From Desulfobacterales bacterium (lineage in GTDB: Bacteria > Desulfobacterota > Desulfobacteria > Desulfobacterales > 4be13): 6,446 nucleotides of DNA. Of this stretch, positions 1-5,693 are shown one piece after another. A program made the translations under genes and the position numbers. The stretch spans positions 21,070 to 27,515 of the forward strand of contig JAOZRQ010000021.1 of the NCBI GenBank assembly GCA_029940115.1, given 5' to 3'. The first letter of the stretch is position 1. Each line of letters begins with the position of its first letter. The notes beneath the pieces are model-generated. The model worked only from the letters and a program-made list of their open reading frames with translations. It searched no databases and was not told the origin of the DNA.

Positions 1-80
1 GACTGGAGCGCCAAAATGAAATTTTGGCAGAGCCGAAGGCGAGTGCGAAAGGGACAGCCAAGGTGATTGACCAGCCACCC

Positions 81-170
81 CTGTCATTCCGGGCAGATGA
101 CGGGAACCGGCAATCTCTTTGAGCTTCATTGACTCTAAACGAGGTTCCCGTCATCTGACCCGGAATCCAC
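81..170 (+). repeat. 90-base hairpin element, family A, copy 1
   Basis: Arms at 86-108 and 143-166 are reverse complements over 23 bases, with a single extra T in the right arm (GGGCAGATG against GGGTCAGATG). They enclose a 34-base loop. A second copy lies at 6021-6108 in inverted orientation with the same arms and the same one-base asymmetry but a largely different loop. The matching flanks CTGTC and CCAC extend the homology to about 90 bases. This resembles a REP/MITE-like dispersed hairpin. No encoded protein is seen. A partial arm (GTCATCTGCCCGGAA) also occurs at 5226-5240. Confidence 0.85.
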
Positions 171-221
171 TGGCAAACTCAAGCTCCCATTCACACATTG
201 CTGATTCTATAGTGCGGACGT

Positions 222-258
222 GAAAGGACAAAATCCGAGTCATGGATTTTGTCCTTTC
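222..258 (-). terminator. Perfect 15-bp hairpin, possible terminator of the phosphoesterase gene
   Basis: GAAAGGACAAAATCC at 222-236 and its exact reverse complement at 244-258 enclose a 7-base loop (GAGTCAT). It begins 42 bases past the phosphoesterase stop codon, where a transcription terminator would be expected. On the minus strand there is no T tract right after the stem, so classic rho-independent termination is uncertain. The plus strand is pyrimidine-rich after the stem (TCTTTCGCATTTTT). It could instead be one more dispersed palindrome or an mRNA 3'-end stabiliser. Confidence 0.4.
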
Positions 259-300
259 TCTTTCGCATTTTTCGGGAACGGATACGGGTTCACCGAATCC

Positions 301-1683
301 TTACTTCTGCAAGCTTTCGATGATCGCGTCGGTATCTCCTGGCGGCAGATCCGTCCACAGTGCCAAGAACATCTGTCCCAGAAACTGAACCGTCGGATCG
401 TCACTCTGCATATAGGTGTCGATCATGGCAAGGATCTCCGGGGTTGGTGCCTCATCTCCGGCATAATGGGCGGTGTATGCCCCGGCAATCTGAGGGGCGA
501 TGAGGGTTGCCATATCCGGATCCAGTCCGTAGCCGCCCTGATCTGCGGGTAGTGTCAGAGTGTAGTACGCCAGCCCGGTAAGCCCTTCGCTCAGATAGGC
601 TTCCGCGTAGTCGGGAAAAGCGAGCTCCCCGGTGTCATACTCGATATCGGTGACGAATCGGCTTTCAATCTCCGCGACATTTTCCTGATCAATCGTGACG
701 ATTCGGTACGGATTCGGATAGCTCACAAGGGAACCGGTCTCCACATCCGTCAGCGAGACGGTTTCGCCATTGTCGTCCCAAGTTTTTGAGGTAATGTCCT
801 GGGCGTGGTAGTGACCCGTGAAAACCAGGTTCAGTCCGGCCCGAGCCAGTTGCTCGGAGAGAGTCCCCCAATCTTCCACCACATATTCCGCACCCGGATT
901 GGCAACGGACTGGCCCGTGAAATGCTCCAGCAGGCCGTGATGCATCATTCCCACGACCGTTTTATTCTCCGCTTGGGCTTGGGCCAGCCTCTCCAGTATC
1001 CAATCCAGGGTCTCTTGGGTGAACCGCCCGCCGGTGACCGGCTTTCCAAGGCTCACATTCTCGTCGTACTGACATGAATCCATCGCGAAGATCCAGAGAC
1101 CCGGAACCGGTTCAGCGACATAGCTCAAGGAGTTCGGGTCTCGGTAGAGCGATTCTCCGTAGCCGTAATCCGCATAAATTTCCGAAAATTCCTCAGAAGA
1201 GACATACGCTGTGTCTGTCACCTCGTCGCCGCTGTATGAATGGGCATGAGGATTGTTCACATCATGGTTCCCGGGCACGACATAGACCGGAATGCCGCCA
1301 TCCTCCAGCGTCTTCAGGTAAGCAGCGAATTCCTGATGGCCCGACAGCTCCCCATCCTTGGTCAGGTCTCCGGGAACGATGACGAAGTCAACCTCTGGCT
1401 CGCTTCTGATCCCGTCAATGGCAGCGTTGAGAATGGCCTCGCTCTCCCGCAGCAGTTTCCTGTCCCCGGCCAGATACGCCTCAAACGCTTCGCCAGTCAC
1501 CCCGAGATCCGTATCGTAATAATGCGGGTCGGAAAATACGGCGAAGTGCCAGCTTGTTTCAGCCACATCGCCATCATCATCATTACTATTATCACTGTCG
1601 CTATCGCTGCTACAAGCGGCAAGAAAAAAGACGCTTGCCAGCAGGATGGACAGAATGGAAAAAAACGTTTTGTACGACTTCAT
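301..1683 (-). CDS. Secreted calcineurin-like metallophosphoesterase lipoprotein
   Basis: This 460-residue protein is a predicted binuclear-metal phosphoesterase anchored in the envelope. The N-terminus has two lysines, a hydrophobic stretch and a lipobox LAAC, with the modified cysteine at residue 24. Ser at +2 predicts outer-membrane sorting by the Lol rules. An acidic Ser/Asp/Asn linker follows (25-39). The calcineurin-like motifs are all present in order: D52-x-H54, GD at 105-106, GNHD at 138-141, MMHH at 246-249 and GHYH at 290-293, so the metal site looks intact. Residues from about 300 to 460 form a C-terminal region I do not recognise. The start is supported by AAGGAG six bases upstream of ATG. 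The substrate cannot be read from sequence; phosphodiesters, nucleotides or phospholipid head groups are all possible. The gene is monocistronic or last in a minus-strand series, 265 bases after the tRNA nucleotidyltransferase gene. Confidence 0.92.
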   Translation of the reverse strand: MKSYKTFFSILSILLASVFFLAACSSDSDSDNSNDDDGDVAETSWHFAVFSDPHYYDTDLGVTGEAFEAYLAGDRKLLRESEAILNAAIDGIRSEPEVDFVIVPGDLTKDGELSGHQEFAAYLKTLEDGGIPVYVVPGNHDVNNPHAHSYSGDEVTDTAYVSSEEFSEIYADYGYGESLYRDPNSLSYVAEPVPGLWIFAMDSCQYDENVSLGKPVTGGRFTQETLDWILERLAQAQAENKTVVGMMHHGLLEHFTGQSVANPGAEYVVEDWGTLSEQLARAGLNLVFTGHYHAQDITSKTWDDNGETVSLTDVETGSLVSYPNPYRIVTIDQENVAEIESRFVTDIEYDTGELAFPDYAEAYLSEGLTGLAYYTLTLPADQGGYGLDPDMATLIAPQIAGAYTAHYAGDEAPTPEILAMIDTYMQSDDPTVQFLGQMFLALWTDLPPGDTDAIIESLQK

Positions 1684-1716
1684 AAAAGACTCCTTTCTTA
1701 ATCCAACGGGTTAATG

Positions 1717-1745
1717 AAAATAAATCATGGCAAAACAGATGACAA
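1717..1745 (-). promoter_or_regulatory. Candidate sigma70 promoter of the phosphoesterase gene
   Basis: On the minus strand, TTGTCA (1740-1745, 5 of 6 to the -35 consensus) is followed by a 17-base spacer and TATTTT (1717-1722, 4 of 6 to the -10 consensus). The start codon is 33 bases beyond the -10 box. Five of the six -35 bases fall within the first bases of a dispersed repeat copy (1741-1803), so the repeat may supply the promoter element. The call rests on consensus matching only. Confidence 0.4.
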
Positions 1746-1803
1746 GTATCGGGGATTGACAAATCCGAGCCGTCAGATTTGGCAATCCGACGGGAGCAGA
1801 AAG
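1741..1803 (+). repeat. Dispersed hairpin repeat, family B, copy 1
   Basis: This 63-base unit matches 1883-1945 with only two differences (T/C and C/T near its 3' end). Internally GGATTGACAAATC (1753-1765) and GATTTGGCAATCC (1776-1788) pair over 13 bases with one mismatch, so each copy is a hairpin, followed by a GGGAGCAG tail. It lies between the phosphoesterase and tRNA nucleotidyltransferase genes. A more diverged third copy lies inverted at 3920-3975. Confidence 0.85.
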
Positions 1804-1845
1804 AACATGGAACGACTCCATCAGTCCGTAAGTTCGGTTCGGACC

Positions 1846-1897
1846 TGTCCCCGACATCTTTTCCCCGATAAGAGATGTCGGGGACAAGTATCGGGGA
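1846..1897. repeat. Two overlapping inverted repeats with competing pairing
   Basis: TGTCCCCGACATCT (1846-1859) pairs perfectly over 14 bp with 1873-1886. Within its loop, TCCCCGATA (1862-1870) pairs perfectly over 9 bp with TATCGGGGA (1889-1897), which belongs to the second family B repeat. Only two bases separate the strands, so both helices are unlikely to form fully at once. Neither stem is followed by a T tract on the minus strand, so it is not a standard terminator. It lies 3' of the nucleotidyltransferase gene and upstream of the phosphoesterase gene. Confidence 0.75.
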
Positions 1898-1945
1898 TTG
1901 ACAAATCCGAGCCGTCAGATTTGGCAACCCGATGGGAGCAGAAAG
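1883..1945 (+). repeat. Dispersed hairpin repeat, family B, copy 2
   Basis: Near-identical direct copy of 1741-1803, offset by 142 bases. The hairpin arms are 1895-1907 and 1918-1930. It ends three bases from the stop codon of the tRNA nucleotidyltransferase gene. The high identity of the two copies points to a recent local duplication or gene conversion. Confidence 0.85.
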
Positions 1946-1948
1946 GGG

Positions 1949-3361
1949 CTATGCTCCTGACATCAGTTCCCGTGCCAGTGATAGGGCCTCCTCCCGGTCA
2001 TTGATCTGCCCCACGTCTTGGGCTTCCCTGATTTTTCCAAGAAGCCGCCCCATCTCCGGCCCGGGTGCCATGCCCATGTCGATCAGATCCTTTCCGTTCA
2101 TGAGATTCTGCCGCTCCAACTGCTGCTTGATCTCTTCATAATACTTTCTCACCGCCTCTCTTGACCAGCGAAGATGCTTCTCCCTTCGCTCATCGGTGGC
2201 CAGAGGCCCCAAGGTCGCCTTGATATCGGCCATGCCGTGGATGATGAGCGGGATGCAGTCATCCTTCAACTTGCGGAACCAGCGCATCCGTGTGCTCGGC
2301 TTGGCTTTGGAGAAGAAGAGGTTGAGCACATGCAGATGCTCGGCCACCACCGTATAAACGAAGTCGTGATCTTGGTTGGACATCCGTAGTCGCTTGGCAA
2401 TGTCGGAAACCATCTCCGCCCCCTCTTCTTCATGACCATGGAAAGTGATCCGGCCGTCCTCCCTCACCCCACGGGTCCCGGGTTTGCCCACATCATGCAG
2501 TAGCGCCGTCAGTTTCAGCAACGGCAGCCGGTTGCACGGCTTCAGATTCTCGGAGACTTGGCGGGCCACAGGGCCGAAAAATTCCTCAAGGTGATTCAGG
2601 ATATGTTCACAATGTTCCAGAACAAGCAGGGAATGGCCCCATACATTCAGATGGTGATATCCGTTCTGGACGCATCCCTTCATGGCTTTAATTTCAGGGA
2701 AAATGACATTTAGAACCCCCATGTCATCCATCCGTCGGATGAAGGGAAAGCTCCGTTTCGTTCTGAATATCTCCGTCAACTCCGCCTGAATCCGCTCCGT
2801 AGCGGTGTCTCGGAGCATCTCAACCCCCTCCCTCATCACGGAGAGGGTCTCCGGTTCGATTGTGAAATCAAGGCTTGCGGCAAAGCGGAACGCGCGGAGT
2901 ATCCGGAGCGGATCCGAGGGGATGGCCCCAGGCCCCGTGACTCTGACAATGCCCTGCTCCATGTCGCGGACACCGTCCAACGGATCAATCATCTCTCCCA
3001 AGACACCTCCCCGCGCCACCTGAATGGCCACTGCGTTGATGGTGAAATCGCGGTGACTCAGGTCCGCGGTGACTGTATCCCCCCGCATTGACGCAATGTC
3101 AATGAATGAAACGGGGTTCTGCCTGTCCACCACACGAAAACAAGGCTCGTCCACCTTTTTCAGAAAGGGGACCACTGCCGCGTCCTTGGTTCTCGCCAGA
3201 CGTTTGGCGAATCTTTCCGCATCTTGGCACATCAGGTCAATGTCTTTGGGGATCCGGGAGAGGATATGATCCCGGACAGCGCCGCCCACCATATGGACGA
3301 CGGGCCATTCCCCCTGCAAATCTCCCAGCCATTGTCTGAGGGTATTTTCAATGAGTTCCAT
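1949..3361 (-). CDS. cca: HD-domain tRNA nucleotidyltransferase (CCA-adding / poly(A) polymerase family)
   Basis: This 470-residue cytoplasmic enzyme is predicted to add CCA, or part of it, to tRNA 3' ends using CTP and ATP. The class II nucleotidyltransferase head is clear: GGAVRD at 26-31, the catalytic pair D40-x-D42, FIDIA with D88, and RDFTINA at 104-110. DPLRILRAFRFAA at 150-162 is the base-selecting motif D region and ERIQAEL (189-195) the following helix. A C-terminal HD phosphohydrolase domain has H243, LLHDVGKP at 287-294 and FHGHEEEGA at 306-314, which fits the bacterial CCA-HD subgroup that can also repair tRNA ends. Motif D reads SDPLR where EDPLR is usual; the base-contacting D and R remain. 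A CC-adding-only, A-adding or poly(A) polymerase role cannot be excluded by eye. The ribosome binding site is weak (GGAA about 10 bases upstream). The start follows the chemoreceptor remnant by 51 bases. Stop is TAG. Confidence 0.93.
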   Translation of the reverse strand: MELIENTLRQWLGDLQGEWPVVHMVGGAVRDHILSRIPKDIDLMCQDAERFAKRLARTKDAAVVPFLKKVDEPCFRVVDRQNPVSFIDIASMRGDTVTADLSHRDFTINAVAIQVARGGVLGEMIDPLDGVRDMEQGIVRVTGPGAIPSDPLRILRAFRFAASLDFTIEPETLSVMREGVEMLRDTATERIQAELTEIFRTKRSFPFIRRMDDMGVLNVIFPEIKAMKGCVQNGYHHLNVWGHSLLVLEHCEHILNHLEEFFGPVARQVSENLKPCNRLPLLKLTALLHDVGKPGTRGVREDGRITFHGHEEEGAEMVSDIAKRLRMSNQDHDFVYTVVAEHLHVLNLFFSKAKPSTRMRWFRKLKDDCIPLIIHGMADIKATLGPLATDERREKHLRWSREAVRKYYEEIKQQLERQNLMNGKDLIDMGMAPGPEMGRLLGKIREAQDVGQINDREEALSLARELMSGA

Positions 3362-3379
3362 AATTGTTTTCCAAGCTGT

Positions 3380-3414
3380 AAACCTAAAACCTTAAACCTA
3401 AAACCTCAAACCTC
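3380..3414. repeat. Heptamer microsatellite AAACCTN x5
   Basis: Five tandem heptamers of AAACCT plus one variable base (A, T, A, C, C) fill most of the 51-base gap between the chemoreceptor remnant and the nucleotidyltransferase start. They touch the remnant's stop codon (3413-3415). The array sits where the leader or promoter of the nucleotidyltransferase gene should be, so copy number could alter spacing. No clear promoter hexamers were found in it. Confidence 0.8.
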
Positions 3415-3855
3415 AAAATTTGAACTTCTCCACCAGTTCAAGCAGAACTTCGGCGAATCTTGCCACTTCAGCGGTCGAAGAACCCATCTGTCCGGCATTT
3501 GTGCCGGCCGCGCCCACCCGCATGGAGACATCATTCGCGTCTTTTGCCAGATATTCCATTGAATCCGCGATATTCGCCGCGCGTCTGTTTGCATGGGCCG
3601 CGTTGGAGGCGATGTCGTTCGCGACGTTCATCTGCTCCTCCAGTGCGAATTCCTGACTGACGCCCTCGCGGTCGTATTCACCATATTCAGAATGCTGGTT
3701 GTCGTATTCTGCAATTCATTTTCGATGTTGGTCTTGATGGTCTGCTGGACAAAAAAATAGATGACCCCGCCGCTGAGGCAGACAGAAAGGATGAATACCG
3801 TCGAATAGATCATCATAAGCTTGAAACGCATGGGAAGATTCTGAAAGAAACGCAT
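3413..3855 (-). pseudogene. Methyl-accepting chemotaxis protein remnant (internal deletion plus frameshift)
   Basis: Two frames together give the ends of a chemoreceptor. The first (3855 to about 3631) starts MRFFQNLPMRFKLMM, has one membrane segment at about residues 13-36, then QTIKTNIENELQNTTTSIL, typical of the start of a single-Cache periplasmic sensor. The second (about 3715 to 3413) reads through an Ala/Asn/Ser-rich coiled-coil stretch (ANDIASNAAHAN) to a terminal AEVLLELVEKFKF, the usual end of a chemoreceptor signalling domain. The second frame is one base out of register, and its upstream reading is closed by TGA at 3716-3718. Most of the sensor, membrane segment 2, HAMP and the CheA/CheW-binding hairpin tip are missing; intact relatives usually exceed 500 residues against roughly 145 here. 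AGAGGG four bases before the ATG at 3855 shows the original start signal survives. The first frame ends at TGA 3628-3630, so at most a 75-residue membrane peptide could be made. Confidence 0.78.
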
Positions 3856-3919
3856 AAATCCCTCTTGGAAACTGCAATTTGTCGGCATCCTTTATGAAAG
3901 TCGCAAAGTGTTTACACCC

Positions 3920-3975
3920 CTGCTCCCGCGGGATTGCCAAATCCGGCGGCAATGGTTCGGATTTGGCAAGATCAA
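3920..3975 (-). repeat. Dispersed hairpin repeat, family B, copy 3 (inverted)
   Basis: Read on the minus strand this gives a diverged copy of 1741-1803: CCAAATCCGA, a longer loop, GGATTTGGCAATCC, then CGGGAGCAG. The arms TTGCCAAATCCG (3934-3945) and 3958-3969 pair perfectly over 12 bp. It begins 2 bases beyond the NRDE stop codon and fills much of the 122-base gap before the chemoreceptor remnant. It could act as an mRNA 3' hairpin for the NRDE transcript, although no T tract follows. Confidence 0.8.
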
Positions 3976-3977
3976 GA

Positions 3978-4757
3978 TCAAGTCGAACATGGTGTCAGAC
4001 TGAATATCCGGGTCTCATGTTCAACCCTGTTTTCACCTTTGGGAACATAAGTGCGCTCGGCAAAGCTTGCATTCCCCTCCCTTTCCACCAAAATGATTGA
4101 GGATGACCGGGTTCCGTAAATCTCACTTGTGACAAACAGAGGGGAAAGCATACGCTCCAACATAAGGCCCACACCGGTATCCGGCAGGTCTTTATCAGGC
4201 GGCCGCTCCCTGTCCCTGAGAATCTGGAACACGTTTTCGGCATGGATTTCCTCCTTTTCAAACAGAGGGAAAAGTTGGGCCTTCCCTTTCACCACCTTGG
4301 GCCATGGCGTATCCAACAGATGGTTGCTCAAGCCATACAGCCCGGGCATTATCTTCTCGATGCCCTCTCCCCGGTTTGAATAATGAAAAAGCCCTGATTC
4401 ATCCCCAATCAGCAGATTGAAGCCATTATATCTGTGTCCCACAGTCTGCATTCGTTCAAGATAATCTTCCGGAGATTCGTCTCCGGCAAGAAAATCACTG
4501 ACCAGAATGCCTCTGGATGGCACATCCGTTTTCACGGCACCCGAGTCCCTGAAATTGGTGATGGCTCCCAGACGGCCAGTCCGGGTCATCCCCAGCCAAG
4601 TCCCTTTCCCCTTAAGATCCCGGCCTCCGAGAATATACGGCGCATCCTCCCAGAAGTCAAGGGGATTTGTGGGACGGTCATAAAATTCATCCCGGTTTGC
4701 GGCAATCACCAGCCGATACTTGGGATGCACGTCATAAGAAAAAAATATCAGACACAT
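3978..4757 (-). CDS. NRDE/TANGO2-family protein
   Basis: The 259-residue product begins MCLIFF, with the conserved Cys at position 2, and has the family signature NRDE at 21-24 followed by F-Y-D-R-P. GGRD at 44-47 and GTWLG at 52-56 are the next conserved blocks, then an NFRD. The ATG at 4757 is preferred over an in-frame ATG four codons upstream because it puts Cys2 at the family position and has GGGAG five bases before it. Eukaryotic members (TANGO2, worm HRG-9) are linked to haem trafficking. Bacterial members are mostly uncharacterised and have been compared with N-terminal-nucleophile hydrolases because of Cys2, so a catalytic role is inference. No signal peptide or membrane segment is seen, so it is likely cytoplasmic. 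It ends FSLTPCST and appears intact. It is the first gene of the minus-strand series and has its own promoter candidate. Confidence 0.93.
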   Translation of the reverse strand: MCLIFFSYDVHPKYRLVIAANRDEFYDRPTNPLDFWEDAPYILGGRDLKGKGTWLGMTRTGRLGAITNFRDSGAVKTDVPSRGILVSDFLAGDESPEDYLERMQTVGHRYNGFNLLIGDESGLFHYSNRGEGIEKIMPGLYGLSNHLLDTPWPKVVKGKAQLFPLFEKEEIHAENVFQILRDRERPPDKDLPDTGVGLMLERMLSPLFVTSEIYGTRSSSIILVEREGNASFAERTYVPKGENRVEHETRIFSLTPCST

Positions 4758-4787
4758 GATTTCTCCCATTGACCTGAAATTCTTTGC

Positions 4788-4816
4788 ATAATATCATTTC
4801 TTACTTTTTTTGTACA
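4788..4816 (-). promoter_or_regulatory. Candidate sigma70 promoter of the NRDE gene
   Basis: On the minus strand TGTACA (4811-4816, 4 of 6 to the -35 consensus) is followed by exactly 17 bases and TATTAT (4788-4793, 5 of 6 to the -10 consensus). The -10 box is 30 bases from the ATG at 4757, and the spacer is AT-rich. It is the best promoter match in the window, but consensus matching is the only evidence. Confidence 0.5.
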
Positions 4817-4860
4817 GAAATAAAGATGGATATTGAAGTTTCAAGTTTCATGAGTTGGGA

Positions 4861-4982
4861 GGAGTGCTGAAATGAGGTTTTGGCATGTTTTTTCAGAGGG
4901 CTGCGGGCGGTGCTGAAATCTCATTTCGGCACTCCCCGGCGGCTCAGTCTGTGCCAGGATTTCAGCACTCCTTGGCGGCCCA
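4861..4982. repeat. GGAGTGCTGAAAT inverted and direct repeat cluster (family C)
   Basis: GGAGTGCTGAAATGAG (4861-4876) pairs with CTCATTTCGGCACTCC (4920-4935) with one mismatch. An inner palindrome GTGCTGAAAT-CTC-ATTTCGGCAC overlaps the second arm. The 24 bases from 4923 to 4946 recur at 4959-4982 with four differences (ATTTCRGCACTCC followed by GGCGG). The cluster lies just upstream of the NRDE promoter candidate. It appears to be a dispersed intergenic repeat; no protein is supported. Confidence 0.75.
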
Positions 4983-5005
4983 CTCCCAAATCGTAAATAC
5001 GCCCG

Positions 5006-5045
5006 TTTCAAATTTCAAGTTTCAAATTTCAAATTTCAAGTTTCA
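5006..5045. repeat. Heptamer microsatellite TTTCAAR x5.7
   Basis: Five full units (TTTCAAA, TTTCAAG, TTTCAAA, TTTCAAA, TTTCAAG) plus TTTCA. The same unit appears 1.7 times at 4839-4850, on the other side of the family C repeats. It is simple-sequence DNA and could vary in copy number. Confidence 0.85.
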
Positions 5046-5070
5046 CCTTACAATTCACATAGGAGTGCCC

Positions 5071-5169
5071 ATGACGCCGCCTTCGTTGACGACACATGCA
5101 TGGATGAAAATCCGGGCAGGACGTCCTTCCCTCATGGCTTGTGTGCATGGGGACTACAGGAATTTGTGA
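5071..5169 (+). CDS. Weak candidate small ORF of 32 codons
   Basis: ATG at 5071 has AGGAG six bases upstream and reads MTPPSLTTHAWMKIRAGRPS and 12 further residues to TGA at 5167-5169. That stop overlaps by one base an ATG at 5169 opening a second 33-codon frame that runs into a dispersed repeat. I recognise no domain, signal or membrane segment in either. The good ribosome site is the only positive evidence. The repeat-rich surroundings make a chance frame more likely than a gene. Confidence 0.15.
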   Translation: MTPPSLTTHAWMKIRAGRPSLMACVHGDYRNL

Positions 5170-5225
5170 TGGGGGATTTGTTCAGGAGGCGTTTGGGCGT
5201 CCGTCTCGTATGGCTGCCGACTCCA

Positions 5226-5292
5226 GTCATCTGCCCGGAACCAAATCCCGGCAATCCCCCAATCACGTGAATCCCGGTTCAGACAACGGGGG
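5226..5292 (+). repeat. Dispersed repeat family F, copy 1, with a fragment of the family A arm
   Basis: Bases 5242-5292 match 5953-6003 at 40 of 51 positions without gaps (shared blocks GGCAATC, ATCAC, GAATC, GTTCAGACAA). Immediately before it, 5226-5240 equals one arm of the 90-base hairpin element (GTCATCTGCCCGGAA). Within the unit the word AATC recurs about every 9-10 bases. Open frames across it look like by-products. Confidence 0.7.
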
Positions 5293-5347
5293 AACCAAGG
5301 CTTTCCTGGCAAGCCAAGCCAAAATCACAAAAAACCATCAAAACCGA

Positions 5348-5475
5348 GGCATCTTTCATTTTGCCTGAAAGGTGGTTCACACTTCATTCAGTTTGCAGTT
5401 CCGCCTTCAGGCGGTCTCGCACCGCCTGAGGGCGGAACTGCAAACTGGAATGTGAACCCATAAATGAAAGATGCC
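5348..5475. repeat. 128-base nested palindrome (family D)
   Basis: Three nested helices can form. The core is 27 bp (5389-5415 with 5421-5447, one T-G wobble, 5-base loop CTCGC) and contains CAGTTTGCAGTTCCGCC. The middle is GGTTCACA (5374-5381) with TGTGAACC (5451-5458). The outer helix is GGCATCTTTCATTT (5348-5361) with its exact complement 5462-5475. The left side has 12 extra bases (5362-5373) between outer and middle arms. A minus-strand open frame (5603-5388) crosses it but has no support as a gene. It could form a strong cruciform or RNA hairpin. Confidence 0.88.
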
Positions 5476-5546
5476 AAAACCGAAACCAAAACCTTGTTAA
5501 ACCCAATCCCTGCAGTTGCAATCATCTGAGAAAATGGCACTTTCCC

Positions 5547-5693
5547 GATACCAAAGGGATTGACACATCGTAATTTAAAAAATTGCTCTACTTTGTTTGA
5601 CATTTCAAATTTTTCTTGATACCAAAGGGATTGACACTCACGATTTAAAAAATCGTTCTACTTTTTTTGGGGCCAAAAGGGATCGACACACTA
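5547..5693. repeat. TTGACAC direct repeats with a conserved small hairpin (family E)
   Basis: The first 20 bases, GATACCAAAGGGATTGACAC, are identical at 5547 and 5618 (period 71). A third degenerate start (CCAAAAGGGATCGACACAC) follows at 5672. After TTGACAC each of the first two copies has a 7-bp stem with loop AAA (5570-5586 and 5640-5656) and then TCTACTTT-N-TTT. The stems differ in sequence but stay paired. TTGACA matches a -35 box, but no good -10 box lies at the right spacing. There are too few copies for a CRISPR. Confidence 0.8.

Larger units (their letters stand above)
1..300. other. Left flank: intergenic, repeat-bearing, no gene seen
   Basis: No open frame here has a Shine-Dalgarno sequence, a domain or plausible composition. 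The stretch holds a small perfect inverted repeat at 10-28 (GCCAAAAT, 3-base loop, ATTTTGGC), the 90-base hairpin element at 81-170, and a perfect 15-bp hairpin at 222-258. It is downstream of the minus-strand phosphoesterase gene, so it is probably 3' untranslated and intergenic DNA. An open frame antisense to the end of that gene (220-552, plus) is a shadow. Confidence 0.7.

Noticed and set aside
1240..1701. 153-codon plus-strand frame antisense to the phosphoesterase
   Set aside because: It is a shadow of a gene with all catalytic motifs intact, and its hydrophobic stretch reflects the complement of the Ser/Asp linker codons.
3380..3414. Telomere-type repeat
   Set aside because: The AAACCTN unit resembles plant telomere heptamers only loosely, occurs five times between bacterial genes and is better read as a microsatellite.
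4885..5169. 94-codon plus-strand open frame
   Set aside because: It runs through the family C repeats and the TTTCAAR microsatellite, has no ribosome site at its ATG, and shows low-complexity composition.
5388..5603. 71-codon minus-strand open frame
   Set aside because: It is made of the family E repeat and the 128-base palindrome, with no domain or ribosome site.
5547..5693. CRISPR-like array
   Set aside because: Only two good copies and one degenerate copy, the repeat runs over 50 bases, the spacing stretch is only 18 bases, and no cas gene is present.
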